Of a stretch of 64,000 bases of DNA, positions 59,419-64,000 are shown piece after piece (position 1 is the first letter of the stretch; each line of letters opens with the position of its first letter). The notes below the pieces were generated by a model. The model did no database searches, was not told the DNA's origin, and saw nothing but the letters and a program-made list of their open reading frames with translations. The stretch is from Lamellibrachia satsuma. Its lineage: Eukaryota > Annelida > Polychaeta > Sabellida > Siboglinidae. Position numbers and translations under genes: made by a program. The stretch is from assembly GCA_033239005.1 (NCBI GenBank), contig BSQZ01000015.1:9436001-9500000 (forward strand), read 5' to 3'.

Positions 59419-62400
59419 ATGAAACGTCAGCTATGTCGTCACTGCGGAGTGACATTCGATATGTATGCAGAGCTACAACAGCACCTAGCGAGTCATTCCA
59501 CACCGGCAGTTAACGAACACTCGAATGCGGTAACGACATCAGCAGTGGTGCCACCTAGTGACCACGCCAAGAGAACGAAATATACGTGTAAATGTGATGC
59601 AACGTTTGGGAGATGGGACGACCTGCAGCATCATGTGATATCCGTATGTCGTCTTAGCAGTAGCAGTAGCAGTAGTACAAAAAAGACAGCAGTCTACACT
59701 TGTGCGAAATGCGGAAAGAATTTCAATAGACGCGACAATCTGACCAGACACGCACGAAAAACATGTACCGGCGTCGTCGTCAAGAAACCACCAAGACCGA
59801 AGAGATCGAACAGAGAAGACACCACACCCCACCATCCACTCGTTATCCACGAAGACCTCCTAGATTCACCTGATCGACTCCGCAGTAGCAGTAGCAGTAG
59901 TACAAAAAAGACCGCAGTCTACACTTGTGCGAAATGCGGAAAGAATTTCAATAGACGCGACAATCTGACCAGACACGCAGGAACAACGTGTACGGCGTCG
60001 TCGTCGTCGTCGTCAAGAAGCCACCAAGACCGAAGAGATCAACCAGAGAAGACACCACACCCCACCATCCACTCGTTACCCACGAAGACCCCCTAGAGCC
60101 ACCTGGTCGACTCCCCTTCGACGACACCCTGTCCACGGAACTGTTAGATGTCGTTCGAGCGCACTGGCGAACGATACGGACACGTGTAATGAGAGGACCT
60201 ATCCAATGTAGGTACGATTACAGATTAACAACATTAGACACGATTGTCCTAGAGACTCCTCTGAAGCACATGTTCCAGGAACAGACCAACGCCTTCAAGG
60301 TTAATCTCAGTTACGGGTTCATTCTGAGGAACAAGAACACGGGTCGATACAAGTACTATCATTCCTCGTACAACTGCTGTGGACGATACCTGGACGAGCC
60401 CAGTCTCATCACCAACAGCAAGGACTTTGATGACTTTCTCGAACGCATCCGAGAAACCGACATCCTGCAATGGGCCATCAATCAAAGACCGGATTCTGCG
60501 TGGGTGTGCGAACTCGTGACCAATGTCACATTTTTCGTCAACCGCATCATCGATCATCCCATAGGATGCGTAGGAATGATCTCCCTGCCAGCGTACATCA
60601 AGAGGAACAAAACCGTTATCGGTCTGGAAAAGGAACCCACGTATAAGAAGAGGTACAACGACAACCTGTGTCTGTTCCGATGTCTGGCCTTGCATCGAGG
60701 ATGTGACATACGTCGATTGGAACCAGCGGTGAAGACGCTGTACGAGGCGTACAACCAAGACGGAGTACCCATGGAAGAATTTGCCGGGGTCACGATGGAC
60801 GACCTCTATCGTGTAGAGACCACGTTCCAAACGAACGTGTGCGTGTACAGTCTCGTAAAACCGGATGGAGAGGATCAAGAGGATGAATCGACAACTGCCG
60901 AACTCGTCCGTCGATCGGTATGTAAGTACCCTGACACACTCTACCTCAATCTTCACGAGACGCATTTTTCCTTCATCCAGGATGTACGCAAATACTGTCA
61001 CTCGTATAGATGTCGGACGTGCGGTGCCGCGTTGTGGAAAGATGCATGGACGTTGCGTAGACACGAGAGCACGTGTACGGGAGGCGTGCGTCGAGTCTAT
61101 CCTGGTGGCGTGTATCATTCGACTCCGTCGGTGTTCGAACGGCTGGACGACGAGAACATCCGAGTGGCCGAAGCTTTGCGGTACTATCCGTACCGAGCCA
61201 CCTTTGACTTCGAGTGTTGGTTCGACACCGAACAACTTCCGTCGGACAGCGACCAGGTTCACTGGGTTGCACGTCACGTCCCGCTGAGCGTTAGCGTGGC
61301 GTCCAACGTGCCCGGACACGAGCAAGTGAAATGTCTCGTCACGGATGGAGACACCAACAAGTTGGTGAGCTCCATGATGGACATCCTGAGAGCGATGAGT
61401 GACGCCGCGTACGAAAAGATCAAAGACTCATACGAGTATGCGTTGGAACAACTCGCAGAAGCGCTGACGAGCTGGGACGAGCAGGAGGAGAGTGCACGGT
61501 CAGCCACCGACAAGGACGCTCGACCGGCAACCAACCCGTACAAAAAGCTGATGGGACAACTGTATGGATGGATGCATCAGTTACCTGTCATCGGGTTCAA
61601 TTCGGGTTCGTATGATCTCAATGCCATCAAACAGTTCCTCATACCGTACTTCCTGTCGACCTCAAAGACAGCGGAACACTCCGAGGAAGACGAGGACGAC
61701 GACGACGACGACGACGACGAGAGGGAGCAAGAGGACAAAGAGACCAAAGAAGAGAACGACGGCGTCGGATCATTTTTCGTCATAAAACGCAACAACACGT
61801 TCATGTGTCTTTCGACGGATCAGCTGAAATTCCTAGACATGACCAACTACATAGCCCCCGGGTTCAGCTACGACAAGTATCTGAAAGCGTACGGATGCGA
61901 GGTGACGAAAGGTCATTTCCCGTACGAGTACATGGACCGTCTGGAGAGACTCGACGACACCGCTCTTCCGCCGAAAGAGGCCTTCTTCAGTCGGCTGAAG
62001 AACGAAGGTATTTCAGACGAGGATTACGCCAGTTGTCAGAAGGCCTGGTGCGACAATGGCATGACGACGTTGCGCGACTTTCTCGTCTGGTACAACAACA
62101 GGGACGTGGTTCCCTTTCTTCAGGCAATCGCTAGACAGTTTGCCTTCTATCGAGAACGTGGAATAGACATGTTCAAGCAAGGCATCAGCGTACCTGGTCT
62201 GACCCTGCTGTACCTGTTCAACGACCTTCCAGAGAAGACCTACTTTACCATCTTCAACGAGAAGAATAAAGATCTGCACGACCTCGTCAAAGATAACATC
62301 ATAGGTGGCCCGTCGATCATTTTTCACCGCTATCACGAGAAAGGGGTCACCATGATACGTCAGAACGAATACGGAGAGGCTGCTCGTCCGTGTCGATCGA

Positions 62401-64000
62401 TCGTCGGATACGATGCGAACGCGCTGTACCTGTGGTCGCTCATGCAAGACATGCCTATGGGATGGTACACGCGACGACGGGCGGAGAACGACTTCCGCCC
62501 CGAATCGGCGCAGCTGTACGGACAGATGGCTGCAGAATGGTTGACGTGGGAATCCGAACGCACGGGACTTTCCATACGACATCAGATCAACGGACGAGAG
62601 AAGCGAATAGGCAAACATCGGGTGGATGGTTGGTGTAGCGAGACGAAGACGGCTTATCAGTTCGAAGGGTGCTACTTCCATGGTTGCCCGTGCACTCGAG
62701 AAGAGGTGAACGCCGTCAACGGGAAACCCATGGCGCAACTGCTCGCCGAGACCCGAAAGACCACCGCCTACCTACGTCACTTTGTCAAGGTCGTCCAGCT
62801 GTGGGAATGCGAGTGGAAAGAGATGAGACGCGCCCCGGCCGTACGAAAGTGTCTGGACGCTGCATTTCCCCGACGTCGACGACACTTGCGGTGGACGATG
62901 ACGTCACAACAGATCCTGAACGGCGTGCGTGCAGGAACCGTGTTCGGCATGATCGAGTGCGACATCTGCGTACCGGAAGAATTGCGCGCGCACTTTGCCG
63001 AGATGCAGCCCGTGTTCAAGAACGTCCGTATGATACGCGAGGATCTCGGTCCGTTCATGCGCCGCTACGCCGAAGAGCACAACATCATGTCGACTCCGAG
63101 GCGCATGCTCGTGGGTAGTTATCAGGGCGATAAGATACTGCTCGCAACGCCCCTGCTGCGATGGTATCTGGACCACGGTCTCGAGGTACTGCACGTGTAT
63201 CAGGTCATCGAGTACGATCCCATTCCGTGTTTCCGACGGTTCGGCGATGCGGTGTCCACGGCCCGTCGCGAGGGCGACGTCCACCGAGACCAGACCATCA
63301 TCGCGGACACCATGAAGTTGCTAGGGAACTCGGGCTACGGAAAGACTATCACAAACGTCGACCGACATCGCGACGTCATGTACTGCACGGAGAAGGCGGC
63401 ATCGCTCATGGTCAACGATAAACGGTTCCGACAACTCGACACTGTCGTCGACAACGCCTACGAGATAGAGATGAACAAGAAGACCGTCAAGTACACCCTA
63501 CCCGTCCACGTGGGATTCTTCGTCCTGCAGTACGCCAAGATGCGCATGTTGCAGTTCTATTACGACTTCATCAACCGATACGTGGAGCGCCCTCTGTTCC
63601 AGTACTGCGAGATGGACACAGATTCCGCGTATTTGGCCTTGACCGGTGAGTCCGTCGACGACCTCGTGACCCCAGCACTACGCGATCATTACTTCCGACA
63701 TCGCTCCGAATGGCTCCCGTCCGAATGTTGCGACGAACATCGGAACGAGTACGTGCGCTGTCGACTGGCCAATCGACCGTGGATCGGAGACGAGGCGTGC
63801 TGTAAGGCGCGCAGAGCGTTCGACAAGAGGACGCCGGGTCTGTTCAAGGTCGAGTGGTCCGGCGACGGGTTCGTGGGGTTGTGTAGCAAGACGTACTACT
63901 GTTTCGGCGCCACCGACAAGTACAGCACCAAAGGACTGAGCAAACGTCACAACGTCATCGACAAGGATGCGTTCCTGGAGGTGCTCACCAACCGTCGGAG
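59419..64000 (+). CDS. polB: Family B DNA polymerase (protein-primed viral type) with zinc fingers, frameshifted, cut by the window end
   Basis: A replicative DNA polymerase of the organellar/viral B type found in adintovirus- and Maverick-like elements. The start at 59,419 follows the TATA/initiator and opens a C2H2 finger (CRHC...HLASH), a degenerate finger and two identical C2HC fingers (YTCAKCGKNF, RRDNLTRH) made by a 225-bp tandem duplication. A one-base loss near 59,991-59,996 in the second copy shifts the frame; from about 60,003 the polymerase frame is open to the window end. Downstream order: DNLCLFRCLALHRG (60,660), a further C2HC finger (61,011-61,076), Exo I FDFECW (61,203), Exo II GFNSGSYDLN (61,593), a poly-Asp insert (61,690), Exo III YNNRD (62,091), motif A YDANALYLW (62,409), a GCYFHGC segment (62,667), motif B KLLGNSGYGKT (63,315), motif C MDTDS (63,612) and KYSTKGLSKR (63,918). 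All catalytic Asp/Glu residues are present. Terminal-protein priming is inferred from the family. Confidence 0.92.
59655..60110 (+). repeat. 225-bp tandem duplication inside the polymerase gene
   Basis: The Ser-rich linker, the C2HC finger and the basic linker are repeated with an offset of 225 bases (AGTAGTACAAAAAAG at 59,671 and 59,896). After the GTC repeat the offset becomes 233, the net of a 9-base expansion and a 1-base loss, which causes the frameshift. Confidence 0.9.

Noticed and set aside
60640..60720. OTU-type protease suggested by DNLCLFRCLALHRG
   Set aside because: The phrase is a recurrent element of this PolB family's N-terminal region, and the rest of an OTU catalytic triad arrangement was not seen.
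60249..61325. 358-codon minus-strand frame opposite PolB
   Set aside because: It is the antisense shadow of the polymerase frame in GC-rich DNA; the plus frame carries all recognisable motifs.

Overview
The window looks like nuclear DNA of a multicellular animal. The support is a very long simple satellite array, several hAT-type DNA transposons of metazoan families, a MULE transposase remnant, GT-AG splice sites, TTAGGG-like motifs and a virus-derived segment with TATA-driven genes. The species cannot be named from sequence alone; an aquatic invertebrate or basal chordate is a reasonable guess. No bacterial features, CRISPR array, rRNA or tRNA gene was found.

Layout. (1) About 1-34,560 is one uninterrupted satellite array built from a 5-base module (GAAAT) and a 7-base module (GAAGTGT). 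It runs off the left edge. It divides into a higher-order zone (1-8.1 kb) carrying eight copies of a CpG-rich 41-bp hairpin-like block, a very regular zone (8.1-14.6 kb), and a more diverged zone (15.2-34.5 kb) marked by the word CAATCGAAGT. The many minus-strand open frames here are artefacts, because the repeat has no stop codon in any minus frame. (2) 34.6-36.5 kb is array-edge DNA with short direct repeats, a TATG microsatellite and TTAGGG-like motifs. (3) 36.5-42.6 kb is a 42-bp minisatellite split by a stack of hAT-type elements. At least three levels are proven by matching 8-bp target-site duplications, and one carries a broken GTF2IRD2/ZBED-like transposase gene. (4) 42.6-53 kb is mostly non-coding: another hAT-type element (44,934-47,137) with its own 8-bp duplication, a ~50-bp minisatellite, AT microsatellites, a broken MULE transposase and a 96-bp triplicate. 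(5) About 53.3 kb to the right edge is compact, more GC-rich and gene-dense, and is best read as an endogenous viral or giant-transposon segment.

The right-hand segment holds a NADAR-domain gene (frameshifted), a small RPA1-like single-strand DNA-binding protein, a cluster of exon-like segments with phase-0 acceptors and separate stops, two minus-strand segments sharing the motif DNTYQS, and a protein-primed-type family B DNA polymerase with N-terminal zinc fingers. The polymerase keeps all exonuclease and polymerase motifs visible up to the window edge. A replication module (polymerase plus SSB) combined with a nucleotide/NAD-related NADAR enzyme resembles adintovirus- or Maverick/Polinton-like elements. 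No capsid, integrase or protease gene is visible, so that assignment stays open.
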